Below, piece by piece: positions 55,751 to 64,000 of a stretch of DNA of 64,000 bases. The translations under genes were made by a program, and so were the position numbers. Within the stretch, counting starts at the first letter, position 1. Each line of letters starts with the position of its first letter. The stretch lies in the NCBI RefSeq assembly GCF_016809835.1, contig NZ_JAFBIL020000006.1:186001-250000 (forward strand), in the 5' to 3' direction. The stretch comes from Massilia soli. Lineage in GTDB: Bacteria; Pseudomonadota; Gammaproteobacteria; Burkholderiales; Burkholderiaceae_D. Below the pieces are notes generated by a model. That model saw only the letters and a program-made list of their open reading frames with translations, made no database searches and was not told the DNA's origin.

Positions 55751-57010
55751 ATGAACAAACGTTTACTTGCAAGCATGCTTGCGTTGCCATTCGCTATGTC
55801 TGCCGCATTTGCCGCGGACACCGCGCCTTCGGTCAAGATCAGCGGTTTCGGCACCGGCGCCCTTACCTTCACCGACACCGACCAGGCCCAGTTCGCCCGT
55901 CCGAACCAGGCAACCGGCGCCAAGAAGAGCCCGCGTACCGGCATCGATTCGAACCTCGGCCTGCAGGCCAGCACCGATATCAATTCCTGGCTGTCGGCCA
56001 CCGCCCAGGGGCTGGTGCGCAAGGATGGCGAAGAGGGCTTTGGCGCCGAACTGGCGTGGGCCTTTGTCAAAGCCAAGGTATCGGACAACGTCAGCATCCG
56101 CGTGGGCCGCGTCGGCCTGCCGGTCTTCATGATTTCCGACTACCGCAACGTGGGTTACGCCAACACCATGCTGCGCCCGCCATCGGACATGTACTCGCAA
56201 GTTCCATTTGACAATATCGATGGCGTCGACGGCAGCTTCCAGCACTCGTTCGGCGACACCACCCTTACCGCCCAGCTTGCTTACGGCAAGACCGAGGCGA
56301 CCCTCGCCGCAGGCAGCGGCGTACTGGTCACGCTGGATGCCAAGGACCTGCTGGCGCTGAACCTGGTAGCCGAACACGGCCCGCTGATCGTGCGTATCGG
56401 CCGTGCCGACGCCAAGGCGACCATTGCCGACTCGGTATCGCTCAACACCCTGGTAGGCGGCCTGCGCGCCACCGGCGCCGGCTATGGCTTCAGCCAGCTG
56501 GCCCCGCTGGCCAATGAACTGTCGGTCGACGACAAGAAAGTCTCGTTCACCTCCGCCGGCGCGATCCTCGACTGGAACAACGTCCTGGTCCAGACCGAAA
56601 TCGGCAAGCGCAAGACCGACAGCTATATCAACGACACCACCGCGTGGTACGTGATGGGCGGCTACCGCTTCGGCAAATTCCTGCCGTACATCAGCCACTC
56701 GAAGCTGAAGGCGGACAACATCGTCGCCAACACCGTGCCAGCGTCGTGCCCGGCCGGCTATCCAGCCGCCTGCACCCCGACCCTGCGCGCACTGTCGGCC
56801 GGCGTTACCCGCCTGACCACCACCGGCACCCAGGGCCAGCAAAGCACCGACACCATCGGCCTGCGCTGGGACTTCCATACGTCGGCCGCGCTGAAGGTGC
56901 AGATCGACCGCATCAAGCCGAAGAACGGCCAGGGCCTGCTGCTGCAGCCAGCGGCCGGCTTCACCGGTCCGGTCACCGTCGGCGCAGTTGCCGTCGATTT
57001 CGTTTTCTAA
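55751..57010 (+). CDS. outer-membrane porin-like protein
   Basis: 419 residues. Signal peptide MNKRLLASMLALPFAMSAAF (cleavage after AFA). The mature protein starts DTAPSVKISGFGTGALTFTD and has alternating beta-strand pattern; SDYRNVGYANTMLRPPSDMY and TEIGKRKTDSYINDTTAWYV, and the terminal VGAVAVDFVF with C-terminal Phe, fit a trimeric porin-like barrel. 10 nt upstream of a periplasmic binding-like gene, with which it is surely co-transcribed. Confidence 0.82.
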   Translation: MNKRLLASMLALPFAMSAAFAADTAPSVKISGFGTGALTFTDTDQAQFARPNQATGAKKSPRTGIDSNLGLQASTDINSWLSATAQGLVRKDGEEGFGAELAWAFVKAKVSDNVSIRVGRVGLPVFMISDYRNVGYANTMLRPPSDMYSQVPFDNIDGVDGSFQHSFGDTTLTAQLAYGKTEATLAAGSGVLVTLDAKDLLALNLVAEHGPLIVRIGRADAKATIADSVSLNTLVGGLRATGAGYGFSQLAPLANELSVDDKKVSFTSAGAILDWNNVLVQTEIGKRKTDSYINDTTAWYVMGGYRFGKFLPYISHSKLKADNIVANTVPASCPAGYPAACTPTLRALSAGVTRLTTTGTQGQQSTDTIGLRWDFHTSAALKVQIDRIKPKNGQGLLLQPAAGFTGPVTVGAVAVDFVF

Positions 57011-57020
57011 GGAGCCACGC

Positions 57021-57440
57021 ATGAAACAACTTCGTCACCAACTGGCGACCGTGGCAGCGGCGCTTTCCCTGGCAGTACTGGCAGCACCGGCACACGCCGA
57101 GGTCGTTGTCGTGGTCGGCGCTAAAAGCCCGGCCGCCAACATGACCAGCGAGCAGGTCGCCCAGGTTTTCCTCGGCAAGTCGACCTCGATGACCCCGGTC
57201 GACCAGCCTGAATCGGAAGCGATCCGCGGCGAGTTCTACAAGAAAGTCGCCGGCAAGGACGCCGCCCAGGCCAAGGCCTTGTGGTCGAAGCTGGTATTTA
57301 CCGGCAAGGCCTCGCTGCCGAAGGAATATCCTGGCGCCGCCGAAGTCAAGAAAGCGGTCGCAGCCGATCCGAAAGCCATCGGCTACATCGACAAGAGCGC
57401 GCTTGACGGTTCAGTCAAGGCAGTCCTGAGCGTGCCTTAA
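57021..57440 (+). CDS. small periplasmic phosphate-binding-like (PstS-fold) protein
   Basis: 139 residues with signal peptide ATVAAALSLAVLAAPAHA. VVVVGAKSPAANMTSEQVAQ, VFLGKSTSMTPVDQPESE and LVFTGKASLPKEYPGAAEVK, then AVAADPKAIGYIDKSALDGS, resemble the N- and C-terminal halves of PBP-like (PstS-type) domains, but the protein is less than half of a full PstS (~340). AAGGAG lies just upstream. Probably periplasmic; it could deliver a ligand to the chemoreceptor encoded next. Confidence 0.8.
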   Translation: MKQLRHQLATVAAALSLAVLAAPAHAEVVVVVGAKSPAANMTSEQVAQVFLGKSTSMTPVDQPESEAIRGEFYKKVAGKDAAQAKALWSKLVFTGKASLPKEYPGAAEVKKAVAADPKAIGYIDKSALDGSVKAVLSVP

Positions 57441-57503
57441 GCGCCCGGCATTGTCCCCGTCGCCCCCCATCCTGCGCCTGTCCTTCGTGACAGGCGCCAA
57501 CGG

Positions 57504-57539
57504 CATGCCGCCTTCACGGGCGGCGTGTTATGTTTTTTT
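57504..57539 (+). terminator. rho-independent terminator between binding-protein and MCP genes
   Basis: CATGCCGCC and GGCGGCGTG form a 9-bp stem (one G-T pair) with a 6-nt loop, then a T-rich tail ending in seven T's. The GGAG of the next gene follows directly, so readthrough would decide how much chemoreceptor is made. Confidence 0.85.
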
Positions 57540-57551
57540 GGAGTCCGTAGA

Positions 57552-59117
57552 ATGAGTATCAAACGTAAGATCTGGGCACTGCCCGCGATCTCGACCCTCA
57601 TCTTCAGTGTTGGCGTCGGGGCCAGTGCGTACATCGCCACCGGCGCACTCAATTCAATCCGCACCACCGGCAATGTCGACTATCCGGTACTGGACAGCGC
57701 CAAGTCGCTGTCGCTGGAAGTCATCGCCATCACCGACGGCCTGCGCGACGCCGTGGCCGAAGGCGACAAGGCCCGCCTTGACCAGATCGCGGAACAGGCC
57801 GGCAAAGTCAAAGCCAACATCAACAAGCTGGCACAAATCCCCGGACAAGCCGCCACCGGCGCGCGCCTGGGCAAAGAATTCGATGCGTACTACGCGCCGG
57901 CGCTGTCGGCCGCGCGCATCATGCTGGAAATGGAACAAGGCGATCCGGGCGCGACCGTGACGCGCATGCAAAGCGCCCTCGCCACCCTGACCGCCGACCT
58001 GCAGAAAACCAATACCGCGGCACAGGAGCAGTTCAAGGCTGGCATCGATGCCAGCGAAACCAAAGTGCGCAACGTGCTGTGGGCCATCATTGCCGCCGCG
58101 CTGGTCGTGGTTGCCAGCCTGGCGCTGGTGTCGTGGTTCGTCGTCAAGGCGATCTGGCAACAGCTCGGTGGCGAGCCGGAATACGCGCGCACCATTGCGC
58201 GCTCGGTGGCCGACGGCGACCTGTCGATGGATATCGTCACCGAAAAGAACGACAGCACCAGCGTGCTGGCAGCGCTGCGCGACATGCGCGCCAAGCTCGG
58301 CAGCATGGTCGCAGAGATCAAGACCTCGGCCGAAACGATCAATGTCGCCAGCGCGGAAATTGCCAGCGGCAACGCCGACCTGGCAGCGCGCACCGAATCG
58401 CAGGCCGCCAGCCTTGACCGCACCACGCAGGCGATGCATGGTCTGACCACCACCGTGCGCAAGAACGCCGGCAACGCCACCGAAGCCAACGCACTGGTGC
58501 TGTCCGCATCCGACGAAGCGACCCGCGGCGGCCAGGTCGTCAGCGGCGTGGTGACGACGATGGGCGACATCAATGCATCTGCAAAAAAGATTGTCGATAT
58601 TATCGCCGTGATCGATGGCATCGCATTCCAGACCAACATCCTGGCGCTGAACGCGGCGGTCGAGGCGGCGCGCGCAGGCGAGCAAGGCCGCGGCTTCGCC
58701 GTGGTGGCCTCGGAAGTGCGCAACCTGGCCCAGCGCAGCGCCGCGGCGGCCAAGGAAATCAAGGAATTGATCGGCGACTCGGTCGCCAAGGTCGATGCCG
58801 GCTCGCAGCTGGTCGACCAGGCTGGCGTGACGATGGGGCAGATCGTCGAATCGGTGCGCAAGGTCGCGGCCATCATGGTCGAGATCAACGCCTCGAGCCA
58901 GGAGCAGTCGGCCGGCATCGATGACATCGGGCGCGCGATTGTCAGCATGGATGAAATGACGCAGCAAAACTCGGCACTGGTGGAAGAGGCGGCGGCAGCA
59001 GCCGAATCGCTGACCGAGCAGACCGTTCAGCTCAGCAGCGCACTGGCGATATTCAAGCTGGCGCCGGGTGGGCAGCCGGCGGTTACCAGGCGTGACATGC
59101 TGGCGATCGGTAACTAA
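57552..59117 (+). CDS. methyl-accepting chemotaxis protein
   Basis: 521 residues. TM1 at ~8-30, a periplasmic helical-bundle sensor domain (~35-172), TM2 at ~173-199, and a HAMP-like stretch ([20 protein letters not shown]). The cytoplasmic signalling domain has the hairpin tip [20 protein letters not shown] with [16 protein letters not shown]. The C-terminus lacks a CheR-binding NWETF-type pentapeptide (ends [10 protein letters not shown]). GGAG precedes the ATG. The upstream porin and binding-like genes suggest the receptor senses what those proteins pass or bind. Confidence 0.93.
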   Translation: MSIKRKIWALPAISTLIFSVGVGASAYIATGALNSIRTTGNVDYPVLDSAKSLSLEVIAITDGLRDAVAEGDKARLDQIAEQAGKVKANINKLAQIPGQAATGARLGKEFDAYYAPALSAARIMLEMEQGDPGATVTRMQSALATLTADLQKTNTAAQEQFKAGIDASETKVRNVLWAIIAAALVVVASLALVSWFVVKAIWQQLGGEPEYARTIARSVADGDLSMDIVTEKNDSTSVLAALRDMRAKLGSMVAEIKTSAETINVASAEIASGNADLAARTESQAASLDRTTQAMHGLTTTVRKNAGNATEANALVLSASDEATRGGQVVSGVVTTMGDINASAKKIVDIIAVIDGIAFQTNILALNAAVEAARAGEQGRGFAVVASEVRNLAQRSAAAAKEIKELIGDSVAKVDAGSQLVDQAGVTMGQIVESVRKVAAIMVEINASSQEQSAGIDDIGRAIVSMDEMTQQNSALVEEAAAAAESLTEQTVQLSSALAIFKLAPGGQPAVTRRDMLAIGN

Positions 59118-59120
59118 AGA

Positions 59121-59161
59121 CAACTCGGCGGATAAGCGCCCAGCGCGCATCCGCCGAGTTG
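59121..59161 (+). terminator. strong stem-loop after the chemoreceptor gene
   Basis: CAACTCGGCGGAT (59121-59133) and ATCCGCCGAGTTG (59149-59161) are perfect 13-bp arms with a 15-nt loop, 4 nt after the stop. No U-run follows, so it may stabilise the mRNA end or act with Rho. Confidence 0.6.
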
Positions 59162-59296
59162 CATCCCCCGTCCCGCTTGTGGACAAACTTGCATCAACCC
59201 TCCCCTTCCTCTAGAATCCAAAGCTCAGCGGTAGCCAGACGGCCCGCTCCGCCTGGCGCCGGCCAGTTTGACATGCAAGTTTTCTTACGGTGACCC

Positions 59297-60583
59297 TTGG
59301 ATACCGTGCCGCTGTGGGTGCTCCTCGTCGCACTTGGCTTCCTGATCCTGTTCTCGGCCTTTTTCGCAATGGCGGAAACGGCGCTGATGTCGGCCAATAA
59401 GTTCCGCCTTCGTTCGATGGCCAAGCGTGGCCACCGCGGCGCGCGCTCGACCTTGTGGCTGCTCGACCGTACCGACAAGCTGCTGTCGCTGATCCTGATC
59501 GCCAATACCGTCGTCAACGCCGCCGCCACCGCGCTGGTTACCGGCATCGCCATCTTGTTCTTCGGCTACGACGAGGCGATGATCGCGATTGCCATCGCCG
59601 CGCTGGTGTTCCTGCTGGTGGTGTTCGCCGAGATCACGCCCAAGCGCATCGGCGCGCGCTACCCGGAAAACATCTCACTGTCGGCCGCCACGGTGCTGCG
59701 CCCCCTGATGGCCCTGTCTAAGCCGCTGATCTGGTTCGTCAACCTGTTCGTCTCGGCCATGATGGCGCTGCTGCGCATCCGCCCCGGCAATCCCGAGCCG
59801 CAGCGCGTGTCGCCCGATGAGCTGCGCGCGATCGTGATGGAAGGCGGCAACGTCATACCGCCAAAGCACAAGAGCATCCTGCTCAACCTGCTCGACCTGG
59901 AAAACATCTCGGTCGAAGACATCATGACCCCGCGCGCCCAGGTCGAAGCGCTCAACCTGGCGGTGCCGGTGGCCGACATCAAGCACCAGCTGACCACCTG
60001 CTACCACAACAAGTTGCCGGTGTATGAAGGCGAGATCAACCAGATCGTCGGCATCCTGCACGTGCGTCACGCCGTCGCCCTGCTCAACGAGGAAGACGAA
60101 TTGACGGTGGCGCACTTCCGCAAGCTGCTCAGCACGCCCTACTTCATCCCGGAAGACACCAGCGCGCTGGCCCAGCTGCAATACTTTCAGGAAAACCGAG
60201 AACGCCTTGGCATCATCGTCGACGAATACGGCGAAGTGCAGGGCCTGGTGACCCTCGACGACATCATCGAGGAACTGATCGGCGAGTTCACCACCTCGGT
60301 GCCGGGCGCCTCGCGCAGCGAGACCTTCGGCTGGGATGCGAAAGGCGAGTGCCTGCTGGACGGCGCCACGCCGCTGCGCGACATCAACAAGCAGCTCGGC
60401 CTGGGTTTCTCGCTCGACGGCCCCAAGACGCTCAACGGCATGCTGCTCGAACAGCTGCAGGAAATTCCCGACGCCCCGATCGCGATCAAGATGGGCAACT
60501 GCGTGGTGGAGGTGCTGCACGTGCAAAACCAGGCCATCAAAGTGGCCCGCCTGCAGCGACTGGCGCCCAAACAATACATATAA
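59297..60583 (+). CDS. HlyC/CorC (CNNM)-family transporter
   Basis: 428 residues. DUF21 membrane domain with four hydrophobic segments (LLVALGFLILFSAFFAMAET, AMIAIAIAALVFLLVVFAEI), then a CBS pair around EDIMTPRAQVEALNLAVPVA and LGIIVDEYGEVQGLVTLDDI, then the C-terminal CorC_HlyC domain. Probably transports Mg2+ or Co2+, as inferred for the family. The start is a TTG at 59297 with GGTGA close upstream; it leads straight into the first helix. The next gene is pilB, with no functional link. Confidence 0.9.
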   Translation: MDTVPLWVLLVALGFLILFSAFFAMAETALMSANKFRLRSMAKRGHRGARSTLWLLDRTDKLLSLILIANTVVNAAATALVTGIAILFFGYDEAMIAIAIAALVFLLVVFAEITPKRIGARYPENISLSAATVLRPLMALSKPLIWFVNLFVSAMMALLRIRPGNPEPQRVSPDELRAIVMEGGNVIPPKHKSILLNLLDLENISVEDIMTPRAQVEALNLAVPVADIKHQLTTCYHNKLPVYEGEINQIVGILHVRHAVALLNEEDELTVAHFRKLLSTPYFIPEDTSALAQLQYFQENRERLGIIVDEYGEVQGLVTLDDIIEELIGEFTTSVPGASRSETFGWDAKGECLLDGATPLRDINKQLGLGFSLDGPKTLNGMLLEQLQEIPDAPIAIKMGNCVVEVLHVQNQAIKVARLQRLAPKQYI

Positions 60584-60755
60584 GTCAAGTTTGTGTCGCC
60601 GTGCCATTTCGTCTACGTGGTATTAGCGCCTCTGGCAGGGAGACAAGGCTTTACAAATGTGATGCTCAGAGGCATGATCTACGGCAACACGCCGCATCGG
60701 GCCACACCTGGCACGGCGCCCTTGTCGTCTCTTGATCATTTAACCACGCGCGTCT

Positions 60756-62480
60756 ATGGCATCAGTCCTACCGAACACGGCTTCAGGCACACCGATGTCG
60801 GGACTGGCGCGTGCGCTGGTCCAGGCCGGCCGCCTGCCCGCCGCGCAGGCGGACGCGCTGCAAAAACAGGCTGCCACGGACAAGGTTCCCTTCATCGACA
60901 CGCTGGTGGCCAGCGGCCAGATCGACGCGCGCGACCTGGCCGCCTTCTGTTCTGAAACCTTCGGCTACCCGCTGATGGACCTGCAGACGCTGAGCATCGA
61001 CGCGCTGCCGCCGAAGGCCATCGACAACAAGCTGATGCAGGCGCAACGCGTCGTCGCGCTGGCCAAGCGCGGCAACAAGCTGTCGGTCGCCATCTCGGAC
61101 CCGACCAACATCCAGGCCCTCGACCAGATCAAGTTCCAGAGCGAAGCGTCGGTCGAGCCGGTGATCGTCGCCCACGACGTCCTGATCGCCCTGCTCGCCA
61201 AACTGATGAAGAGCGCCGAGCAGACGCTCAACGAAATGGTCGGCGACGAGCAAGACATCCAGTTCGCCGAGGAAGACACCCAGGCCGCGCCCGCGCCCGA
61301 AGCGAACGACATCGAAGATGCGCCGATCGTCAAGTTTTTGAACAAGATCCTGATGGACGCGGTCAACATGGGCGCGTCCGACATCCACTTCGAGCCGTTC
61401 GAAAAGTTTTACCGCATCCGCCTGCGCGTCGACGGCGTGCTGCGCGAGCATGCCCAGCCGCCGATCACGATCCGCGACAAGCTGGTCTCGCGCATCAAGG
61501 TGCTGGCCAAGCTCGACATTTCCGAAAAGCGCGTGCCGCAGGACGGCCGCATGCGCCTGATCCTGTCGCCGGTCAAGGCGATCGATTTCCGCGTCAGTAC
61601 CCTGCCGACCCTGTTCGGCGAAAAGACCGTCATGCGTATCCTGGACGCGACCCAGGCCCAGATGGGCATCGACGCGCTCGGCTACGACCCGGACCAGAAG
61701 GAACTGCTGCTCGACGCCATCCAGCGCCCTTACGGCATGGTGCTGGTGACCGGTCCGACCGGCTCGGGCAAGACGGTGTCGCTGTACACCTGCCTGAACG
61801 TCATCAACAAGCCGGGCATCAACATCTCGACCGCGGAAGACCCGGCCGAGATCAACCTGCCGGGGGTCAACCAGGTCAACGTCAACGACAAGGCCGGCCT
61901 GACCTTCCCTGTCGCGCTGAAATCGTTCCTGCGCCAGGATCCTGACATCATCATGGTCGGCGAGATCCGCGACCTGGAAACGGCCGACATCGCGATCAAG
62001 GCCGCCCAAACCGGCCACATGGTGTTCTCGACGCTGCACACCAACGACGCGCCGTCGACGCTGACGCGCCTGATGAACATGGGCGTGGCGCCATTCAACA
62101 TCGCCTCGTCGGTGATCATGATTACCGCCCAGCGCCTGGCGCGCCGCCTGTGCACCTGCAAGCAGCCGGCCGACACCAGCCGCGAAGTGATGCTGGCGGC
62201 GGGCTTCCGCGACCACGAGCTGGAAGGCGACTGGAAGCCGTACAAGCCGGTTGGCTGCGAGCGCTGCCTGGGCAGCGGCTACAAGGGCCGGGTCGGCATC
62301 TATCAGATCATGCCGATCACTCCGGCGATTGAAAAAATTATTCTTGCGCACGGCAATTCGATGGAAATCGCGGCGCAGTCGGAAGCGGAAGGCGTCAAGT
62401 CCTTGCGTCGTTCAGGCCTGATGAAGGTCAAGCAGGGATTGACCAGCCTGGAAGAAGTGCTCGGCTGCACCAACGAATAG
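60756..62480 (+). CDS. pilB: type IV pilus assembly ATPase
   Basis: 574 residues. The N-terminal MshEN-like domain (LARALVQAGRLPAAQADALQ, GYPLMDLQTLSIDALPPKAI) can bind c-di-GMP in relatives. Walker A GPTGSGKT is at about residues 333-340; the Asp box region includes AEDPAEINLPGVNQVNVND; Walker B is DIIMVGEIRDLETAD. Zinc tetracysteine: CTCKQPAD and CERCLGSGYKGRVGIYQIM. Powers pilus extension. Start at 60756; an in-frame ATG at 60795 is an alternative, as neither has a strong ribosome site. 11 nt before pilC. Confidence 0.96.
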   Translation: MASVLPNTASGTPMSGLARALVQAGRLPAAQADALQKQAATDKVPFIDTLVASGQIDARDLAAFCSETFGYPLMDLQTLSIDALPPKAIDNKLMQAQRVVALAKRGNKLSVAISDPTNIQALDQIKFQSEASVEPVIVAHDVLIALLAKLMKSAEQTLNEMVGDEQDIQFAEEDTQAAPAPEANDIEDAPIVKFLNKILMDAVNMGASDIHFEPFEKFYRIRLRVDGVLREHAQPPITIRDKLVSRIKVLAKLDISEKRVPQDGRMRLILSPVKAIDFRVSTLPTLFGEKTVMRILDATQAQMGIDALGYDPDQKELLLDAIQRPYGMVLVTGPTGSGKTVSLYTCLNVINKPGINISTAEDPAEINLPGVNQVNVNDKAGLTFPVALKSFLRQDPDIIMVGEIRDLETADIAIKAAQTGHMVFSTLHTNDAPSTLTRLMNMGVAPFNIASSVIMITAQRLARRLCTCKQPADTSREVMLAAGFRDHELEGDWKPYKPVGCERCLGSGYKGRVGIYQIMPITPAIEKIILAHGNSMEIAAQSEAEGVKSLRRSGLMKVKQGLTSLEEVLGCTNE

Positions 62481-62491
62481 GAAACAGAACC

Positions 62492-63718
62492 ATGGCAACG
62501 TCACAAACGAAAGCGGCCGGCGCGGTCAAGGAAAGCGTCTACGTCTGGGAAGGCAAGGACAAATCCGGCAAGACCGTGCGCGGCGAACTGCGCGCCGGCG
62601 GCGAAGCCATCGTCAACGTCACCTTGCGCCGCCAGGGCGTGATGGTGACCAAGGTCAAGAAAAAGGTCCAGCGCAGCGGCAAGAAGATTACCGACAAGGA
62701 CATCTCGATGTTCACGCGCCAGCTCGCGACGATGATGAAGGCCGGCGTACCGCTGCTGCAATCGTTCGACATCGTCGGCAAGGGCCACGCCAACCCGTCG
62801 ATGGCCAAGCTGATCATGGACCTGCGCAGCGACATCGAGACCGGTACCAGCCTCAACAACGCATTCCGCAAATACCCGCTCTACTTCGACCCGCTGTTCT
62901 GCAACCTGGTCGGCGCCGGCGAACAGGCCGGTATCCTGGAAGACCTGCTGACCCGCCTGGCGATCTACAAGGAAAAAACCATCGCCATCAAGGCCAAGAT
63001 CAAGTCGGCGCTGATGTATCCGATCTCGATCCTGGCGATCGCCTTCGTGGTGACTGCGGTCATCATGATCTGGGTGGTGCCGGCGTTCAAATCGGTGTTC
63101 CAGAGCTTCGGCGCCAACCTGCCGGCGCCAACCCTGATGGTGATGGCGATTTCCGAATTCTTCGTGCAATGGTGGTGGCTGATCTTCGGCGGCATCTTCG
63201 GCGCGGTGTACTTCTTCTTCCAGGCCTGGCAGCGCTCGCTCAAAGTGCAGCGCTTCATGGACATCACGCTGCTGAAAGCGCCGATCTTCGGCTCGGTGAT
63301 CCGCAAGGCGACGATCGCGCGCTGGACCCGCACCCTGGCAACCATGTTCGCCGCTGGCGTGCCGCTGGTCGAAGCGCTCGACTCGGTCGGCGGCGCGGCC
63401 GGCAACGCGGTCTACCTCGACGCCACCCGCAAGATCCAGAATGAAGTCTCGACCGGCACCAGCCTGACCTCGGCCATGCAGAACGCCAACGTGTTCCCGA
63501 ACATGGTGACCCAGATGGTGCAGATCGGCGAAGAATCCGGCTCGCTCGACGCGATGCTCGGCAAGGTGGCCGACTTTTACGAAGAAGAAGTCGACGAAGC
63601 CGTCGGCGCGCTGTCGTCGCTGATGGAACCGCTGATCATGGTGATTCTTGGCGTGCTGATCGGCGGTTTGGTAATTGCGATGTACCTGCCTATCTTCAAG
63701 CTCGGCTCGGTGGTCTAG
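62492..63718 (+). CDS. pilC: type IV pilus inner-membrane platform protein
   Basis: 408 residues of the GspF/PilC family. Two cytoplasmic T2SF domains (FTRQLATMMKAGVPLLQSFD and WTRTLATMFAAGVPLVEALD) and three transmembrane segments (~165-190, ~215-240, ~380-405; the last ends LIGGLVIAMYLPIFKLGSVV). Recruits the PilB motor. AGGAAA precedes the ATG. The usual third partner, the prepilin peptidase gene pilD, does not follow. Confidence 0.96.
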   Translation: MATSQTKAAGAVKESVYVWEGKDKSGKTVRGELRAGGEAIVNVTLRRQGVMVTKVKKKVQRSGKKITDKDISMFTRQLATMMKAGVPLLQSFDIVGKGHANPSMAKLIMDLRSDIETGTSLNNAFRKYPLYFDPLFCNLVGAGEQAGILEDLLTRLAIYKEKTIAIKAKIKSALMYPISILAIAFVVTAVIMIWVVPAFKSVFQSFGANLPAPTLMVMAISEFFVQWWWLIFGGIFGAVYFFFQAWQRSLKVQRFMDITLLKAPIFGSVIRKATIARWTRTLATMFAAGVPLVEALDSVGGAAGNAVYLDATRKIQNEVSTGTSLTSAMQNANVFPNMVTQMVQIGEESGSLDAMLGKVADFYEEEVDEAVGALSSLMEPLIMVILGVLIGGLVIAMYLPIFKLGSVV

Positions 63719-63745
63719 GGCGGTCGGTCGCGCCGCGGCAGCGGC

Positions 63746-63777
63746 AATGGGGCCGGCACGTCGGCCCCATTTTCTTT
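63746..63777. terminator. bidirectional rho-independent terminator
   Basis: ATGGGGCCG (63747-63755) and CGGCCCCAT (63762-63770) make a 9-bp stem with a 6-nt loop, then TTTCTTT on the plus strand. Terminates pilC; the other direction lacks a T-run. Confidence 0.85.
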
Positions 63778-63820
63778 GGCTACAGCACCGTTACGTGTGG
63801 AATGGCGATCCACCGCCACT

Positions 63821-63850
63821 CGTCGTTCCCGCGGAAGCGGGAACCCATAC
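63821..63850. repeat. single REP-like unit
   Basis: CGTCGTTCCCGCGGAAGCGG followed by GAACCCATAC, a near-exact copy of the 30-bp units at 11441-11470 and 11491-11520. Lies between the convergent pilC and EAL genes. Confidence 0.85.
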
Positions 63851-63877
63851 CCAGTCCGTATTCGCGGGGGAGCGCGG

Positions 63878-64000
63878 CTATCTTTCGACCAGCCAGGCCA
63901 CCAACGCCTCGGTCGTCAGGGGACGGCTGAACAGGTAGCCCTGCCCTTTATCGCAGCCAAGTTCGCGCACCACGGCGGCCTGCTCCGCGGTTTCGATGCC
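63878..64000 (-). CDS. EAL-domain protein (c-di-GMP phosphodiesterase-type), C-terminal end only
   Basis: Forty codons and a stop, open to the window edge. GIETAEQAAVVRELGCDKGQ then GYLFSRPLTT matches the last part of EAL phosphodiesterase domains, where the G(V/I)ET and Q-G-(Y/F) motifs are conserved. The start and any sensor or GGDEF domains lie beyond base 64000. Convergent with pilC. Confidence 0.88.
   Translation of the reverse strand, partial: GIETAEQAAVVRELGCDKGQGYLFSRPLTTEALVAWLVER

Overview
The window is GC-rich and gene-dense. It looks like chromosome of a betaproteobacterium, most likely an Oxalobacteraceae member (Massilia/Telluria-like). That placement is inferred from gene types, codon use and the intergenic repeat family, not from a search. 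There are no rRNA or tRNA genes, CRISPR arrays, transposases or prophage genes.

Layout. (1) 1-4843: beta-alanine catabolism (mmsA, cut by the window edge, and an omega-amino acid:pyruvate aminotransferase), divergent from a MocR-type and a RutR-like TetR regulator. (2) 4975-8194: a small membrane protein, a LytS/LytT-type two-component pair, two VOC proteins and a SnoaL-like protein. (3) 8452-16947, minus strand: a (deoxy)nucleoside catabolic operon, punA-deoB-deoC-ALDH16-like-deoA-cdd-deaminase-like. (4) 17186-24017: an HTH-PfkB kinase plus psuG (pseudouridine breakdown), a LysR regulator, a GNAT, two hydrolases and small membrane proteins. (5) 24029-26871: pcp with the DUF979/DUF969 membrane pair, and a single-domain response regulator. 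(6) 27049-34637: a TonB receptor divergent from a complete BMP-type nucleoside ABC importer. (7) 34720-37757: a hypothetical protein, LysR/ygiD and DoxX. (8) 37759-47140, minus strand: MipA/OmpV, S1/P1 nuclease, 5'-nucleotidase lipoprotein, a giant TonB receptor and an exported adenosine deaminase. (9) 47335-54937: guaD, xdhC, xdhB, xdhA, puuE and divergent uraH. (10) 54996-64000: a ClpP-like protein, a porin/binding-protein/chemoreceptor trio, a CorC-type transporter, pilB-pilC and the end of an EAL protein.

How the genes fit together. Regions 3, 4, 6, 8 and 9 form an almost continuous nucleic-acid scavenging programme. An exported nuclease and nucleotidase cut nucleic acid to nucleosides. 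TonB receptors and an ABC importer can bring these in. Phosphorylases, deaminases and pentose-phosphate enzymes dismantle them. Guanine and xanthine go through GuaD and Xdh to urate, with UraH and PuuE acting later. Urate oxidase is not in the window. The beta-alanine genes fit the tail of pyrimidine breakdown.

The most interesting signal is non-coding. Three intergenic sites (17075-17145, 29505-29575, 45261-45331) share a 23-bp palindrome, ATTTATAT-N7-ATATAAAT. At an identical distance from it lies a promoter-like TTGYCN-N18-CATAGT. In each case the promoter points at a nucleoside gene set: the punA-deo operon, the BMP importer, and the giant TonB receptor. This predicts one shared, probably activator-controlled nucleoside regulon.
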